From Pseudomonas sp. FP453 (GTDB lineage: Bacteria > Pseudomonadota > Gammaproteobacteria > Pseudomonadales > Pseudomonadaceae), in contig NZ_CP117435.1 of assembly GCF_030687495.1 (NCBI RefSeq), positions 992,001-1,056,000 on the forward strand: a stretch of DNA of 64,000 nt, written 5' to 3'. This document shows, piece by piece, positions 26,914 through 39,073 of this stretch; position 1 is the first letter of the stretch, and the number at the start of each line of letters is the position of its first letter. The notes below the pieces were generated by a model, which worked only from the letters and a program-made list of their open reading frames with translations, was not told where the DNA came from and made no database searches. The position numbers and the translations under genes are program-made.

Positions 26914-29900
26914 ATGGAGCGTCTGATACGCTTTTTTGCCGCTTTGACCCGTTGGGGCCTGGGCCTCTGTGCGCTGTTGCTGGTCCTGGCGGCGGTGTAT
27001 GTGAGCCTGGGTCGCGAATTGACCCCGCTGGTGGCCGAATACCGTGCCGAAGTCGAAGCCAAGGCCCAGGCCGCGGTGGATATGCCCCTGCACATTGGCA
27101 GCCTTGAAGGCCGCTGGAGCGGCTTTGCCCCTGTGCTGTTGGCCCACGACGTGATGGTGGGCGAGGGCAGCAGTGCCTTGCGCCTGGACCAGGTCGAAGT
27201 GGTGCCGGATGTCTGGGCCAGCCTGATGGCCCGTGAAGTGCGCATTGCCCACCTGGAAGTCAGCGGCCTGCAACTGAGCGTCAAGGAAGACAAGGACGGC
27301 CACTGGGCGCTGCAAGGCCTGCCGGTGCAGGATGAGCAACCGCTGGACCCGCAGCAAGTGCTGCAGCGCATGCAGATGGTCAAGCGCGTGTCGTTGCTCG
27401 ACAGCCAGGTCACCCTGCAACCTTTCGACCAGCCACCGTTGACCCTGACCTACGTCGGCCTGAGCCTGCACACCGGCATCACCCGCCAGCGCCTCGACGC
27501 GCGCCTGACCCTGCCCGACGGCCAACCCCTGGCGTTGAGCTTGCGTACACGCATTCGCGCCAGCCAATGGCAGGACGGTGAAGTCCAGGCTTACTTGAGC
27601 CTGCCGCAGAGCGACTGGGCCAAGTGGATTCCGGCCCGGTTGACGCAGCAGTGGAAACTCAGCCAATTCAAAGCCGGCGGCGAATTCTGGCTGACCTGGG
27701 CCAAGGGCGCGGTGCAAAACGCGGTGGTGCGCCTCAACTCGCCACAGGTGAAGGGCAGCTATGCCGAGCGCAAGCCGGTGCACATTGAAAACCTTGCGCT
27801 CAACGCCTACCTGCAACGCAGTGATACGGGCCTCAAGGTGGTGTTCGATTCGCTGGCGATGAACCTCGGGGAGACCCGCTGGGAATCACGCCTGCAATTG
27901 CAGCAGAGCCTGGCGACCGACAAGGATCAGGAAACCTGGAAGCTGCAAGCCGACCGCCTGGACCTGACCCCCATCACGCCGCTGTTGAATGCCCTGGCAC
28001 CGTTACCGGAGGGGTTTGCCAAGACCATCGAACACCTGAAGGCCACGGGGCTGCTGCGCAATGTGCTGGTGGATTTCCGTCCCCAGGACACCACGGATCA
28101 AAAAGTCAGTTTTGCCGCCAACCTGGAGCGCGTCGGTTTTGACGCTTACTTCGGTGCGCCGGCCGCGCGCAACGTGTCCGGCAGCATCAGCGGTGATCTG
28201 GGCCATGGCGAACTGCGCATGGACAGCAAGGACTTCTCCCTGCACCTCGATCCGATTTTCGCCAAGCCCTGGCAGTACATCCAGGCCAATGCGCGCCTGA
28301 CATGGAAACTGGATAAAGAAGGCTTCACCCTGATCGCGCCGTATATCAAGGTGCTGGGCGAAGAAGGCAAGGTCGCCGCCGATTTCCTGATCCGCCTGCA
28401 TTTTGACCACAGCCAGGAAGACTACATGGACCTGCGGGTCGGCATGGTCGATGGTGATGGGCGCTTCACCCCCAAATACCTGCCGGCGGTGTTGAGCCCG
28501 GCGCTGGATGAATGGCTGCGCACGGCGATTCTCAAGGGCGCGGTCGACGAGGGCTTCTTCCAATACCAGGGTTCACTGAACCACGATGCATTGCCGGCCT
28601 CGCGCAATATCAGCCTGTTCTTCAAGGTGCATGACGCCGAGCTGGCGTTCCAGCCAGGCTGGCCCCACGTGAGCAAGGTCAAGGGTGAGGTGTTTGTCGA
28701 GGAAAGCGGCGTGCGCATCCTCGCCAGCAAGGGCCAGTTGCTCGACACCAAGGTCAAGGATATCTACGTCAATATTCCCCATGCGCCGGCTGGCAAGGAC
28801 AGCCATCTGCTGCTCACCGGTGGTTTCGCCGGTGGCTTGGGTGATGGCCTGAAGATCCTGCAGGAAGCGCCGATTGGTACGGCTGCAACCTTTGCCGGCT
28901 GGAAGGGCGAGGGCGACCTGCAAGGCAGCCTGGACCTGGATGTGCCGCTGGCCAAGGGCACCGAGCCGAAAATCGTGGTGGACTTCAAGACCGACAAGGC
29001 ACGCCTGCAACTGGCCGAGCCGACGCTGGACCTGACCCAGCTCAAGGGCGATTTCCGTTTCGACAGTGCCAAGGGCCTCAGCGGCCAGAACATCACGGCC
29101 CAGGCGTTTGACCGGCCCATCACCGCGCAGATTTTTGCCGACGGCAAGCCGGGCAATATCAGCACGCGCGTGACTGCCAAGGGCCAGGTCACGGTCAAGC
29201 GGCTGACGGACTGGTTGAAAGTCGGCCAGCCGTTGCCAGTGTCCGGCGACATTCCCTACCAGTTGCAACTGAACCTGGATGGGGCCGACAGCCAGTTGAT
29301 GGTCAGCTCCAACCTCAAGGGTGTGGCAGTGGACTTGCCGGCCCCTTTCGGCATGCCCGCCAGCCAGGGGCGTGACAGCGTGTTCCGGATGACCTTGCAG
29401 GGTAACGAGCGGCGGTATTGGTTCGATTATGGCGAGTTGGCGAATTTCACCTTTGCCGCCCCGCCGGACAAGTTCAACGAAGGCCGTGGCGAGTTGTTTC
29501 TCGGTGATGGTGATGCGCTGTTGCCCACGGTCAAAGGCTTGCGTATTCGCGGGGTCTTGTCGGAACTCGACATCGACCCGTGGAAAAAACTCGTCGACCG
29601 TTATGCCGGCAATGACCCGGGCGGTAGCGCCAAACAGTTGCTCAGTGGCGCCGACTTCAAGGTCGGCAAGCTGACGGGTTTCGGCACCCGGTTCGACCAG
29701 GTCAAATTGCAGCTGGACCGCAAGCCCGCCGCCTGGGCCTTGCAGCTCGACAGCCAGCAGGCCAAGGGCAGCGTCAACCTGCCGGATGCCAAGGCCGCGC
29801 CGATTGCGATCAACCTGCAATACGTGAAATTGCCGGCGGTGGACCCGAGCGTCCAGGCCGACGAAAACGCGCCGGATCCCTTGGCCGACATCGACCCCAA

Positions 29901-30729
29901 GGACATTCCCGCGCTGGATATCGCCATTGATCAACTGTTCCAGGGGCCGGACCTGATCGGTGCCTGGTCGCTGAAGATCCGCCCGACGACCAAGGGCCTG
30001 ACCTTCAACAACCTGGACCTGGGCCTCAAGGGCATGCAGCTCAAGGGCGACGGCGGCTGGGAAGGCGCACCGGGGAGCAGCAGCAGTTGGTACAAGGGGC
30101 GTCTGGACGGCAAGAATATCGGCGATGTGCTCAAAGGCTGGGGTTACGCGCCGACCGTGACGAGCAAGGACTTCCATCTGGACGTGGACGGCCGCTGGCC
30201 AGGTTCGCCGGCCTATGTGGGGCCTAAGCGTTTCTCCGGCAGCCTGGATGCGACATTCCGCAGCGGCCAGTTTGTTGAAGTGGAAGGCGGTGCTCAGGCG
30301 CTGCGTGTATTTGGCCTGCTCAATTTCAACTCCATCGGGCGCCGGCTGCGTCTGGACTTTTCCGACTTGCTCGGCAAGGGCTTGAGTTACGACAAGGTCA
30401 AGGGTTTGCTGGCGGCGAGTAACGGCGTGTTTGTCACCCGCGAGCCGATCACCATGACCGGACCATCGACCAACCTGGAGCTTAACGGCACCCTGGACCT
30501 GGTGGCTGACCGTGTCGACGCCAAGCTGCTGGTGACGTTGCCGGTCACCAACAACCTGCCGATTGCCGCGCTGATCGTGGGCGCGCCGGCGATTGGCGGC
30601 GCGTTGTTCCTGATCGACAAGCTGATCGGTGACCGTGTGTCGCGTTTTGCCAGCGTGCAATACAAAGTGGAAGGGCCCTGGAAGGACCCTAAAATCACCT
30701 TCGACAAGCCATTTGAAAAGCCAAACTGA
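26914..30729 (+). CDS. yhdP: YhdP family AsmA-like envelope protein
   Basis: 1271 residues, the usual size. One N-terminal membrane helix (about 15 to 37) anchors a very long periplasmic beta-rich body (DUF3971 in the middle) ending in an AsmA-like C-terminal domain (FVEVEGGAQALRVFGLLNFNSIGRR). YhdP, TamB and YdbH are AsmA-like proteins needed to move phospholipids to the outer membrane in E. coli. A hydrophobic segment near 1220 to 1240 (LPIAALIVGAPAIGGALFLI) is typical of the family. It lies between rng and a nitrilase-like gene, a conserved order with tldD. The opposite strand shows a 761-codon shadow ORF that I reject. Confidence 0.95.
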   Translation: MERLIRFFAALTRWGLGLCALLLVLAAVYVSLGRELTPLVAEYRAEVEAKAQAAVDMPLHIGSLEGRWSGFAPVLLAHDVMVGEGSSALRLDQVEVVPDVWASLMAREVRIAHLEVSGLQLSVKEDKDGHWALQGLPVQDEQPLDPQQVLQRMQMVKRVSLLDSQVTLQPFDQPPLTLTYVGLSLHTGITRQRLDARLTLPDGQPLALSLRTRIRASQWQDGEVQAYLSLPQSDWAKWIPARLTQQWKLSQFKAGGEFWLTWAKGAVQNAVVRLNSPQVKGSYAERKPVHIENLALNAYLQRSDTGLKVVFDSLAMNLGETRWESRLQLQQSLATDKDQETWKLQADRLDLTPITPLLNALAPLPEGFAKTIEHLKATGLLRNVLVDFRPQDTTDQKVSFAANLERVGFDAYFGAPAARNVSGSISGDLGHGELRMDSKDFSLHLDPIFAKPWQYIQANARLTWKLDKEGFTLIAPYIKVLGEEGKVAADFLIRLHFDHSQEDYMDLRVGMVDGDGRFTPKYLPAVLSPALDEWLRTAILKGAVDEGFFQYQGSLNHDALPASRNISLFFKVHDAELAFQPGWPHVSKVKGEVFVEESGVRILASKGQLLDTKVKDIYVNIPHAPAGKDSHLLLTGGFAGGLGDGLKILQEAPIGTAATFAGWKGEGDLQGSLDLDVPLAKGTEPKIVVDFKTDKARLQLAEPTLDLTQLKGDFRFDSAKGLSGQNITAQAFDRPITAQIFADGKPGNISTRVTAKGQVTVKRLTDWLKVGQPLPVSGDIPYQLQLNLDGADSQLMVSSNLKGVAVDLPAPFGMPASQGRDSVFRMTLQGNERRYWFDYGELANFTFAAPPDKFNEGRGELFLGDGDALLPTVKGLRIRGVLSELDIDPWKKLVDRYAGNDPGGSAKQLLSGADFKVGKLTGFGTRFDQVKLQLDRKPAAWALQLDSQQAKGSVNLPDAKAAPIAINLQYVKLPAVDPSVQADENAPDPLADIDPKDIPALDIAIDQLFQGPDLIGAWSLKIRPTTKGLTFNNLDLGLKGMQLKGDGGWEGAPGSSSSWYKGRLDGKNIGDVLKGWGYAPTVTSKDFHLDVDGRWPGSPAYVGPKRFSGSLDATFRSGQFVEVEGGAQALRVFGLLNFNSIGRRLRLDFSDLLGKGLSYDKVKGLLAASNGVFVTREPITMTGPSTNLELNGTLDLVADRVDAKLLVTLPVTNNLPIAALIVGAPAIGGALFLIDKLIGDRVSRFASVQYKVEGPWKDPKITFDKPFEKPN

Positions 30730-30777
30730 GAGGCTGTGGAGTAGCATGGCCGCACGCCCATTACGGAGAGTCGGCCC

Positions 30778-31626
30778 ATGTCCTTTGCGGTAATTCAAAT
30801 GGTCAGCCAGAGCGATGTGCTGGCCAATCTGGCCCAGGCCCGGCGCCTGCTGGAGCAAGCGGCGGCGGGCGGTGCGAAGCTGGCCGTGCTGCCGGAAAAC
30901 TTCGCCGCCATGGGCCGCCGTGATGTGGCCGATATCGGCCGCGCCGAGGCGTTGGGCGAAGGGCCGATCCTGCCGTGGTTGAAACAGACCGCCCGCGACC
31001 TCACCTTATGGATAGTGGCCGGCACCTTGCCGTTGCCGCCCAAGGATCAGCCGAACGCCAAGTCCAACGCCTGCTCGCTGCTGGTCGATGACCGGGGCGA
31101 AATCGTTGCCCGTTACGACAAGCTGCACCTGTTCGATGTGGATGTTGCCGATGCGCGAGGTCGTTATCGCGAATCCGACGACTATGCTTTCGGGAGCAAT
31201 GTGGTGGTGGCGGATACGCCGGTGGGGCGCTTGGGCCTGACCGTGTGTTACGACCTGCGCTTCCCCGAGCTGTACAGTGAATTACGGGCGGCGGGGGCTG
31301 AATTGATTACCGCGCCGTCGGCTTTTACGGCGGTGACTGGCGCCGCGCATTGGGACGTGCTGATTCGCGCGCGCGCCATCGAAACCCAGTGCTATCTGCT
31401 GGCGGCGGCCCAGGGCGGCGTGCACCCGGGACCGCGGGAGACCCATGGTCATGCGGCGATTGTCGACCCGTGGGGGCGTGTGCTGACACAACAGGATCAA
31501 GGCGAAGCGGTGTTGTTGGCCGAACGCGACAGCAGTGAACAAGCGTCGATACGGGCGCGCATGCCGGTGGTCAACCATCGGCGCTTTTTCTCGCAGGGCG
31601 CACAGCGGCCTGCTTCGGAACGATGA
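30778..31626 (+). CDS. Carbon-nitrogen hydrolase (nitrilase superfamily, Nit-type omega-amidase)
   Basis: 282 residues. The catalytic triad is complete: Glu40 in LPENF, Lys115 in YDKLHLFDV and Cys157 in [10 protein letters not shown]. The YDKLHLFDV and YDLRFPELY pattern belongs to the Nit1/Nit2 branch, which removes amides such as deaminated glutathione or 2-oxo-glutaramate. The likely role is cytoplasmic metabolite repair, by homology only. ATG 30778 has GGAGAG upstream. It sits between yhdP and tldD, as in many pseudomonads, and is followed by tldD after 16 bases. Confidence 0.92.
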   Translation: MSFAVIQMVSQSDVLANLAQARRLLEQAAAGGAKLAVLPENFAAMGRRDVADIGRAEALGEGPILPWLKQTARDLTLWIVAGTLPLPPKDQPNAKSNACSLLVDDRGEIVARYDKLHLFDVDVADARGRYRESDDYAFGSNVVVADTPVGRLGLTVCYDLRFPELYSELRAAGAELITAPSAFTAVTGAAHWDVLIRARAIETQCYLLAAAQGGVHPGPRETHGHAAIVDPWGRVLTQQDQGEAVLLAERDSSEQASIRARMPVVNHRRFFSQGAQRPASER

Positions 31627-31642
31627 ATTTAAGGCCAAACCT

Positions 31643-33085
31643 ATGAGCGAGTTGTTGTCCTCAGTCAGTGAACACCTCCTGGCACCCGGTGGCGTGACCA
31701 TCGAAAGCTTACAAACCGTACTCGGCGATCTGGCCGGGCCGGGTATCGACGCGGCCGACCTGTATTTCCAGGGGCAGATTTCCGAGTCGTGGGCCCTCGA
31801 AGACGGCATCGTCAAGGAAGGCAGCTTCAACCTGGACCAGGGTGTAGGCGTGCGTGCCCAATCCGGTGAAAAAACCGGTTTTGCCTACAGCAATGCCATC
31901 ACGCTGGAAGCCCTGGGGCTGGCGGCGCGTGCGGCGCGTTCGATCTCCCGTGCTGGCCAGAACGGCACGGTGCAGGCGTTTACCACCCAGGACGTGGCGC
32001 AGTTGTATGGGCCGGATAACCCGCTGGAAGTCATCAGCCGTGCGGAGAAGGTCGAGTTGCTCAAGCGTGTCGACGCTGCAACCCGCGCCCTTGATCCACG
32101 TATCCAGCAAGTCACCGTGAGCATGGCCGGTGTGTGGGAACGCATCCTGGTGGCGTCCACCGACGGCAGCCTGGCGGCAGATGTGCGGCCGCTGGTGCGT
32201 TTCAATGTCAGTGTGATCGTCGAGCAGAACGGCCGCCGTGAGCGCGGCGGACATGGCGGCGGCGGGCGTACCGACTACCGTTATTTCCTCAGCGATGACC
32301 GCGCCATGGGGTATGCCCGTGAAGCGCTGCGCCAGGCCCTGGTCAACCTGGAAGCCATTCCGGCGCCGGCCGGTACGTTGCCGGTGGTGTTGGGGTCGGG
32401 TTGGTCCGGCGTGCTGTTGCACGAAGCCGTGGGCCATGGCCTGGAAGGCGACTTCAACCGCAAGGGCAGCTCCGCCTACAGCGGGCGCATGGGCGAGAGG
32501 GTTGCGTCCAAGCTGTGCACCATTGTCGATGACGGCACGTTGGCCGGGCGTCGTGGCTCGCTGAGCGTTGATGACGAAGGTACGCCGACCGAGTGCACCA
32601 CGCTGATCGAAAACGGCGTGCTCAAGGGTTATATGCAAGACAAGCTCAACGCACGCCTGATGGGCGTTGCGCGCACCGGCAACGGCCGTCGCGAGTCCTA
32701 CGCGCACCTGCCGATGCCACGCATGACCAACACCTACATGCTCGCCGGCGAAAGCGACCCGGCGGAGATCATCGCTTCGGTGAAACGCGGGATCTACTGC
32801 GCGAACCTTGGCGGCGGCCAGGTGGATATCACCAGCGGCAAGTTCGTGTTCTCCACCAGCGAGGCGTACCTGATCGAAGACGGCAAGATTACCGCGCCGG
32901 TCAAAGGGGCCACGTTGATCGGTAACGGACCGGAAGCCATGAGCAAGGTGTCGATGGTCGGTAACGACCTGTCGCTGGACAGCGGCGTGGGCACGTGCGG
33001 CAAGGATGGGCAGTCGGTGCCGGTGGGTGTCGGCCAGCCAACGCTGAAAATTGATGCGATCACCGTGGGTGGCACGGGCTCGTAG
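31643..33085 (+). CDS. tldD: Metalloprotease TldD
   Basis: 480 residues. TldD is the catalytic half of the TldD/TldE (PmbA) heterodimer, which trims leader peptides (such as microcin B17) and unfolded peptides. The zinc motif [11 protein letters not shown] starts at His260. The later segment [27 protein letters not shown] and the end [18 protein letters not shown] are typical. I chose ATG 31643; the open frame back to 31535 overlaps the amidase gene. Its partner pmbA lies 0.7 kb downstream, separated by the opposite-strand darP. Confidence 0.96.
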   Translation: MSELLSSVSEHLLAPGGVTIESLQTVLGDLAGPGIDAADLYFQGQISESWALEDGIVKEGSFNLDQGVGVRAQSGEKTGFAYSNAITLEALGLAARAARSISRAGQNGTVQAFTTQDVAQLYGPDNPLEVISRAEKVELLKRVDAATRALDPRIQQVTVSMAGVWERILVASTDGSLAADVRPLVRFNVSVIVEQNGRRERGGHGGGGRTDYRYFLSDDRAMGYAREALRQALVNLEAIPAPAGTLPVVLGSGWSGVLLHEAVGHGLEGDFNRKGSSAYSGRMGERVASKLCTIVDDGTLAGRRGSLSVDDEGTPTECTTLIENGVLKGYMQDKLNARLMGVARTGNGRRESYAHLPMPRMTNTYMLAGESDPAEIIASVKRGIYCANLGGGQVDITSGKFVFSTSEAYLIEDGKITAPVKGATLIGNGPEAMSKVSMVGNDLSLDSGVGTCGKDGQSVPVGVGQPTLKIDAITVGGTGS

Positions 33086-33132
33086 GAAAGGTGGAGCTTC
33101 GGGTGGCGAAGATCGCCACCCGGGGAAGAGGA

Positions 33133-33654
33133 TCAGCGCAGACCGCGTTGAGTCTCGTCCAGCTCTCGGATGTACTTGAAGATTTTACGGCTGGTGGCCG
33201 GCGCCTTGTTATGCGCCTGCTCGTGCTGGGCCTGACGGATCAGGGAGCGCAATTGCTGGCGGTCCGCATCCGGGTAGTCCAGCACGAATTTCTCCAGCAC
33301 GGCGTCATCGCCCGCGATCAGGCGGTCACGCCACCGTTCCAGGTTATGGAAACGTTCGTTGTACTGGCGAGTGGAGGCATCGGTTTGATCGAGCAAGGCG
33401 AGAATGGCGTCAGTGTCCTGATCGCGCATCAGCTTGCCGATAAACATGATGTGCCGTTTACGCGCGATATTCGCGGTGTGCTTGGGTGCATCCGCCAGCG
33501 CCCGGCGCATTTCGTCGGTCAGGGGCAGTTTTGCAATCAAGTCTTTCTTGAGCGTTGTAAGGCGCTCGCCAAGGTCAACCAGAGCATGCAGCTCACGTTT
33601 GACCTGGGTTTTGCTTTTCTCCCCATCGAGGGAGTCGTCGTAAGAATCAACCAT
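33133..33654 (-). CDS. darP: Ribosome maturation factor DarP (YjgA, DUF615)
   Basis: 173 residues from ATG 33654 ([21 protein letters not shown]); five more codons are open upstream but lack a ribosome site. YjgA/DarP binds late 50S precursors and helps peptidyl-transferase-centre maturation. The highly charged, all-helical sequence and [18 protein letters not shown] near the N terminus are diagnostic. It stands on the minus strand between tldD and pmbA, an arrangement common in pseudomonads. Confidence 0.94.
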   Translation of the reverse strand: MVDSYDDSLDGEKSKTQVKRELHALVDLGERLTTLKKDLIAKLPLTDEMRRALADAPKHTANIARKRHIMFIGKLMRDQDTDAILALLDQTDASTRQYNERFHNLERWRDRLIAGDDAVLEKFVLDYPDADRQQLRSLIRQAQHEQAHNKAPATSRKIFKYIRELDETQRGLR

Positions 33655-33762
33655 GGTGGCAGTCCGCAAAGAAACGCCGCCATGATAACCAGTCGGGGGC
33701 CGCTTGTCCGGCCCGGTCGCTCGATGGCCTTAACCGAAAGCAGAATTTGAGTGGAGAAAACC

Positions 33763-35110
33763 ATGAGTGCAGCCCAAAGCGTCGGTCCGCAAGCGTTACC
33801 GGCACTGCAGGAACAAGTCGAGCAGATCCTTGCCGAGGCCAAGCGCCAGGGGGCCAGTGCCTGTGAAGTGGCGGTGTCGCTGGAGCAGGGGCTGTCGACG
33901 TCGGTACGTCAGCGCGAAGTGGAAACCGTTGAGTTCAACCGTGACCAGGGCTTTGGCATCACCCTTTACGTGGGGCAGCGCAAAGGCTCGGCCAGCACCT
34001 CGGCCAGCGGCCCGGAAGCGATTCGCGAGACCGTCGCGGCCGCGTTGGCGATTGCCAAGCATACTTCCGAGGACGAAAGCTCGGGCTTGGCTGACAAAGC
34101 GCTGATGGCCAAGGATTTGAAGGACTTCGATCTGTTCCATGAATGGGACATCACCCCGGAGCAGGCCATTGAGTTGGCGCTGACCTGCGAAGCCGCTGCG
34201 TTCGATGCAGATCCCCGCATCAAGAACGCCGATGGCACCACGTTGAGCACGCATCAAGGGTGCCGCGTGTACGGCAACAGCCACGGTTTTGTCGGCGGTT
34301 ATGCCTCCACCCGCCATAGCTTGAGCTGCGTGATGATCGCCGAAGCCAACGGCCAGATGCAGCGCGACTACTGGTACGACGTGAGCCGCCAGGGCGAGTT
34401 GCTGGCGGACCCGGCCAGCATCGGCCAGCGTGCCGCGCAACGTGCCGCCAGCCGCTTGGGCGCGCGCCCGGTGCCAACGTGCGAAGTGCCGGTGCTGTTT
34501 TCGGCGGAATTGGCCGGTGGTTTGTTCGGCAGTTTCCTTAGCGCGATTTCTGGCGGCAACCTGTACCGCAAGTCGTCGTTCCTTGAGGGTGCAATCGGGC
34601 AAAAGCTGTTCCCGGAGTGGCTGACCCTCGATGAGCGTCCGCACCTGATGCGCGCCATGGGCAGCTCGGCGTTCGATGGCGATGGCCTGGCGACCTATGC
34701 CAAGCCGTTCGTCGAAAACGGCGAGTTGGTGTCCTATGTGCTGGGGACTTACTCCGGTCGCAAGCTCGGCCTGCCAAGCACGGCCAACTCCGGTGGCGTG
34801 CACAACCTGTTTGTCACCCATGGCGATGAAGACCAGGCGGCGTTGCTGCGTCGCATGGGGCGTGGCCTGCTGGTGACGGAGTTGATGGGCCATGGCCTGA
34901 ACATGGTGACCGGCGATTACTCCCGGGGTGCGGCGGGCTTCTGGGGTGGAAAACGGCGAGATCCAGTTCGCCGTCCAGGAAGTGACCATCGCCGGCAATA
35001 TGCGCGACATGTTCAAGCAAATTGTCGCGGTGGGTAACGATCTGGAGCTACGCAGCAACATTCGCACAGGCTCGGTATTGATCGAGCGGATGACGGTCGC
35101 CGGCAGCTGA
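33763..35110 (+). pseudogene. pmbA: Metalloprotease-like PmbA (TldE), apparent +1 frameshift near 34944
   Basis: PmbA is the non-catalytic partner of TldD in peptide processing. From ATG 33763 (with GGAGA upstream) the protein reads well to [11 protein letters not shown], about residue 394. There TGGGGTGG (34942-34949) contains one G too many: with three G the frame continues [18 protein letters not shown] and ends MTVAGS at 35110. The repaired length is 448 residues, normal for the family. As written it stops out of frame at 35037. A broken tldE beside an intact tldD is unusual, so a consensus error is more likely than gene loss. A strong terminator follows. Confidence 0.88.
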
Positions 35111-35129
35111 TCCTCCCGACGCTTCATCT

Positions 35130-35168
35130 AAAAAGGCGCGCCATCTCAACGATGGCGCGCCTTTTTTT
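35130..35168 (+). terminator. Rho-independent terminator after pmbA
   Basis: AAAAGGCGCGCCATC pairs with GATGGCGCGCCTTTTTTT around a short loop. It separates pmbA from the iron-controlled operon. Confidence 0.92.
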
Positions 35169-35202
35169 GTGGCTGCGTTACAGGCAGATTAATCGGCCAC
35201 TC

Positions 35203-35243
35203 TTGTTTTGATTCTCAATATCATTTAATAATAAATATCATTA
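35203..35243 (+). promoter_or_regulatory. Fur-box-like promoter region of fagA-fumC-orfX-sodA
   Basis: GATTCTCAATATCATTTAA (35210-35228) resembles a Fur box, and a further ATAATAAATATCATTA extends it. A possible -35 TTGTTT (35203-35208) and -10 TAATAA (35226-35231) lie inside. In P. aeruginosa the same operon is repressed by Fur with iron. The match is by eye. Confidence 0.65.
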
Positions 35244-35260
35244 CCGGATGAGTGTGGATC

Positions 35261-35648
35261 ATGAGTTCAGTCCTGCATGAGGATCCTTACCTGGAGAGCT
35301 GGCGCTGGATGAGTCGCCAGATCCGTTGCGGCCTCAACCCCAACGAGCCGCGCCTGATCGAGCATTACCTCAACGAGGGTCGCTACCTGGCGTGCTGCAC
35401 CGCGACCCATCCGTGGACGATCGCTGAAACCTCATTCCGCCTGCTGCTCGACACCGCCAGCGATATCGCGCTGCCCTGGCATTGGCGCTCCATGTGCCTG
35501 GACCAGGCCTGGCGCCCCCTGCGTGACCTGGAAAAACTCTCTCACTGTGCCTGCCGCCTCAAGCGTTGGCAGAGCTTTGCGTGGCGATTGGCGACTTGCG
35601 AATTGCTGCCGTCTATTTCTCACTCCGACCTGGTGCAAGGATCTAACG

Positions 35649-35656
<8 letters not shown>
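35261..35656 (+). CDS. fagA: FagA-like protein (Fur-associated gene A)
   Basis: 131 residues, Trp- and Cys-rich with no signal peptide (SSVLHEDPYLESWRWMSRQIR at the start). It occupies the first place in the conserved fagA-fumC-orfX-sodA operon of pseudomonads; its biochemical function is not known. The start is either GTG 35252 or ATG 35261; I prefer the ATG. A Fur-box-like region lies right before it. The fumC start lies inside its 3' end (8-base overlap), so the genes are translationally coupled. Confidence 0.85.
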
Positions 35657-37025
<1,369 letters not shown>

Positions 37026-37052
37026 TCACCGACCCTGCTTTGGAGGCTCACC

Positions 37053-37496
37053 ATGGAGCACTGGAAACGCACGATCGAACGGGCCAATCGCTGCTTTATG
37101 CAGGGCGAACTGGTTGACGCTCGCGAGGCCTATTTGCAAGCCCTGGCCCTGGCCCAAGTGTTGTTCGAACGCTGGGCGGATGCCGACGAAGCAGTGGCGG
37201 CTTGCGTCATTTCCCATCACAACCTGGCGGACCTGCATCTGCGCCTGAACCAGCCGGAGGAAAGCGCGGAATACCTCTGCGCTATCCACCAGCGCCTGCT
37301 GCAGACCATGCAGGACCCGCGCCTGACCCCGCAATTGCGTGAGGCGGCGCTGCGCCAGAGCAGCAAGACCTACGTCGAACTGTTGAACTTCATCAGCGAT
37401 CACGGCGAGTACCCGCGTACCCATCGCCTGCTGGGCAGCACTGCGGCGCAACCGGATGCGTCGACTCGCAACAGTCCTTATTACGGAGCACATTGA
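37053..37496 (+). CDS. OrfX-like protein of the fumC-sodA operon
   Basis: 147 residues, alpha-helical, with a tetratricopeptide-like pattern ([57 protein letters not shown]). No catalytic motif, signal peptide or membrane helix is visible. Position between fumC and sodA identifies it as the orfX of the P. aeruginosa operon, whose function is not established. It has GGAGG in good position before ATG 37053. Its stop lies one base before the sodA start. Confidence 0.88.
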   Translation: MEHWKRTIERANRCFMQGELVDAREAYLQALALAQVLFERWADADEAVAACVISHHNLADLHLRLNQPEESAEYLCAIHQRLLQTMQDPRLTPQLREAALRQSSKTYVELLNFISDHGEYPRTHRLLGSTAAQPDASTRNSPYYGAH

Positions 37497-37497
37497 A

Positions 37498-38109
37498 ATG
37501 TCCTACACCTTGCCTGCCTTGCCTTACGCCTACGACGCCCTGGAACCGCACATCGATGCGCAAACCATGGAGATTCACTACACCAAGCATCACCAGACCT
37601 ACATCAACAACCTCAACGCCGCTGTCGAGGGCACCGAGTTTGCGGGCTGGCCGGTCGAGAAACTGGTGGCCAGCGTGCAGCAACTGCCGGAAAAACTGCG
37701 TGCCGCCGTGATCAACCAAGGTGGCGGCCATGCCAACCACTCGTTGTTCTGGGCGGTGATGTCGCCCAAAGGTGGCGGCAAGCCTGAAGGTGCGCTGGCC
37801 AAGGCTATCGATGAGCAAGTGGGTGGTTTCGACAGCTTCAAGGAAGCCTTCACCAAGGCCGCGTTGACCCGTTTCGGCAGCGGTTGGGCCTGGCTCAGCG
37901 TGACCCCGCAAAAGACCCTGGTCGTGGAAAGCAGCGGTAACCAGGACAGCCCGCTGATGAGCGGCAATACGCCGATCCTCGGCCTGGACGTCTGGGAGCA
38001 CGCTTATTACCTGCTCTATCAGAACCGTCGCCCGGAATACATCAACGCCTTCTACAGCGTGATCAACTGGCCGGAAGTCGCTGCACGCTATCAGGCCGCC
38101 TTGGCCTGA
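37498..38109 (+). CDS. sodA: Superoxide dismutase, manganese type
   Basis: 203 residues. It converts superoxide to oxygen and hydrogen peroxide in the cytoplasm. Metal ligands are visible: His in [12 protein letters not shown], His in GHANHSLFW, and Asp and His in DVWEHAYYL. The Gln in GNQDSPL, rather than the N-terminal-half Gln of iron enzymes, favours manganese. ATG 37498 follows orfX by one base with ACGGAG upstream; the in-frame open stretch back to 37456 is inside orfX. Fur control would induce it when iron, and thus Fe-SOD, is limiting. Confidence 0.97.
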   Translation: MSYTLPALPYAYDALEPHIDAQTMEIHYTKHHQTYINNLNAAVEGTEFAGWPVEKLVASVQQLPEKLRAAVINQGGGHANHSLFWAVMSPKGGGKPEGALAKAIDEQVGGFDSFKEAFTKAALTRFGSGWAWLSVTPQKTLVVESSGNQDSPLMSGNTPILGLDVWEHAYYLLYQNRRPEYINAFYSVINWPEVAARYQAALA

Positions 38110-38142
38110 CATTGACCACCATAACAAGATCTAAGGCCGACT

Positions 38143-39036
38143 ATGGGCACTGAAACACTGGCGATCAGCAGCGGGCGGATGTTTCGTTATGCGTTTGGCT
38201 CGCTGCTGCTATTGGCAGGTACTGCATTGCTGGTGGCCCACGGGCTCGACTGGCTGAACCTGGAGCCGCGCATCCTGCGTGCCCTGCAAGGTGGATCGAT
38301 TTGCGCGCTGGGTACGGCGCTTGGCGCGGTGCCGGTACTGGTCATTCGCCGGATGCCGGTGGCGCTGAGCGACACGTTGCTGGGTTTTGGCGCCGGGGTG
38401 ATGCTGGCGGCGACCGCCTTTTCGCTGATCGTGCCAGGGATCGCCGCCGCTGAAAGCCTGGGGCTCACGCCCTGGGGCGCCAGTGGGTTGATCAGCTTTG
38501 GCATCATGCTGGGCGCGTTCGGGCTGTATCTGGTTGATCGCAAGGTCTCCGGGGCGAGCCCGGAAATGTTGGTGGGCACACCGGATCACCCGGTGATACC
38601 GCCGCGCATCTGGCTGTTCGTGTTTGCCATCATTGCCCATAACATCCCGGAAGGCATGGCGGTGGGGGTTTCGGCAGGCGGCGGTATGCCGGATGCCGAC
38701 AGCCTGGCCATGGGCATCGCCTTGCAGGATGTGCCCGAAGGCCTGGTGATTGCCTTGGTGTTGGCCGGGGCAGGGATGTCGCGGGTCAAGGCGTTCCTGA
38801 TCGGTGCGGCCTCAGGTTTGGTCGAGCCGGTATTTGCCGTGCTGTGTGCCTGGTTGGTGAGTCTGGCAGAAGTGCTGTTGCCACTCGGGCTGGCGCTGGC
38901 GGCAGGGGCGATGTTGCTGGTGGTGACTCACGAGGTGATCCCCGAATCGCGGCGCAACGGTCACGAAAAGCTTGCCAGCCTGGGGTTGTGCATCGGTTTT
39001 TGCTTGATGATGGTGATGGATACCGCATTGGGCTGA
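38143..39036 (+). CDS. ZIP family metal transporter
   Basis: 297 residues with eight membrane helices. The ZIP signature HNIPEGMAVGVS (helix 4) and DVPEGLVIALV (helix 5) carry the metal-binding His, Glu and Asp. ZIP proteins import divalent metals such as Zn, Mn or Fe. Directly after sodA (33-base gap) and in the same direction, manganese supply to the new SOD is an attractive guess, not proven. No ATG closer to the first helix competes with 38143. A small AAGTCG-CGACTT hairpin follows the stop. Confidence 0.9.
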   Translation: MGTETLAISSGRMFRYAFGSLLLLAGTALLVAHGLDWLNLEPRILRALQGGSICALGTALGAVPVLVIRRMPVALSDTLLGFGAGVMLAATAFSLIVPGIAAAESLGLTPWGASGLISFGIMLGAFGLYLVDRKVSGASPEMLVGTPDHPVIPPRIWLFVFAIIAHNIPEGMAVGVSAGGGMPDADSLAMGIALQDVPEGLVIALVLAGAGMSRVKAFLIGAASGLVEPVFAVLCAWLVSLAEVLLPLGLALAAGAMLLVVTHEVIPESRRNGHEKLASLGLCIGFCLMMVMDTALG

Positions 39037-39073
39037 AGTCGTTGCGACTTCACGCCCATCTCAAAGGGTGAGT

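Noticed and set aside
28573..30858. A 761-codon open frame antisense to yhdP
   Set aside because: Shadow of the high-GC codon pattern in yhdP; composition is His/Gln/Arg-rich, with no family pattern or ribosome site.
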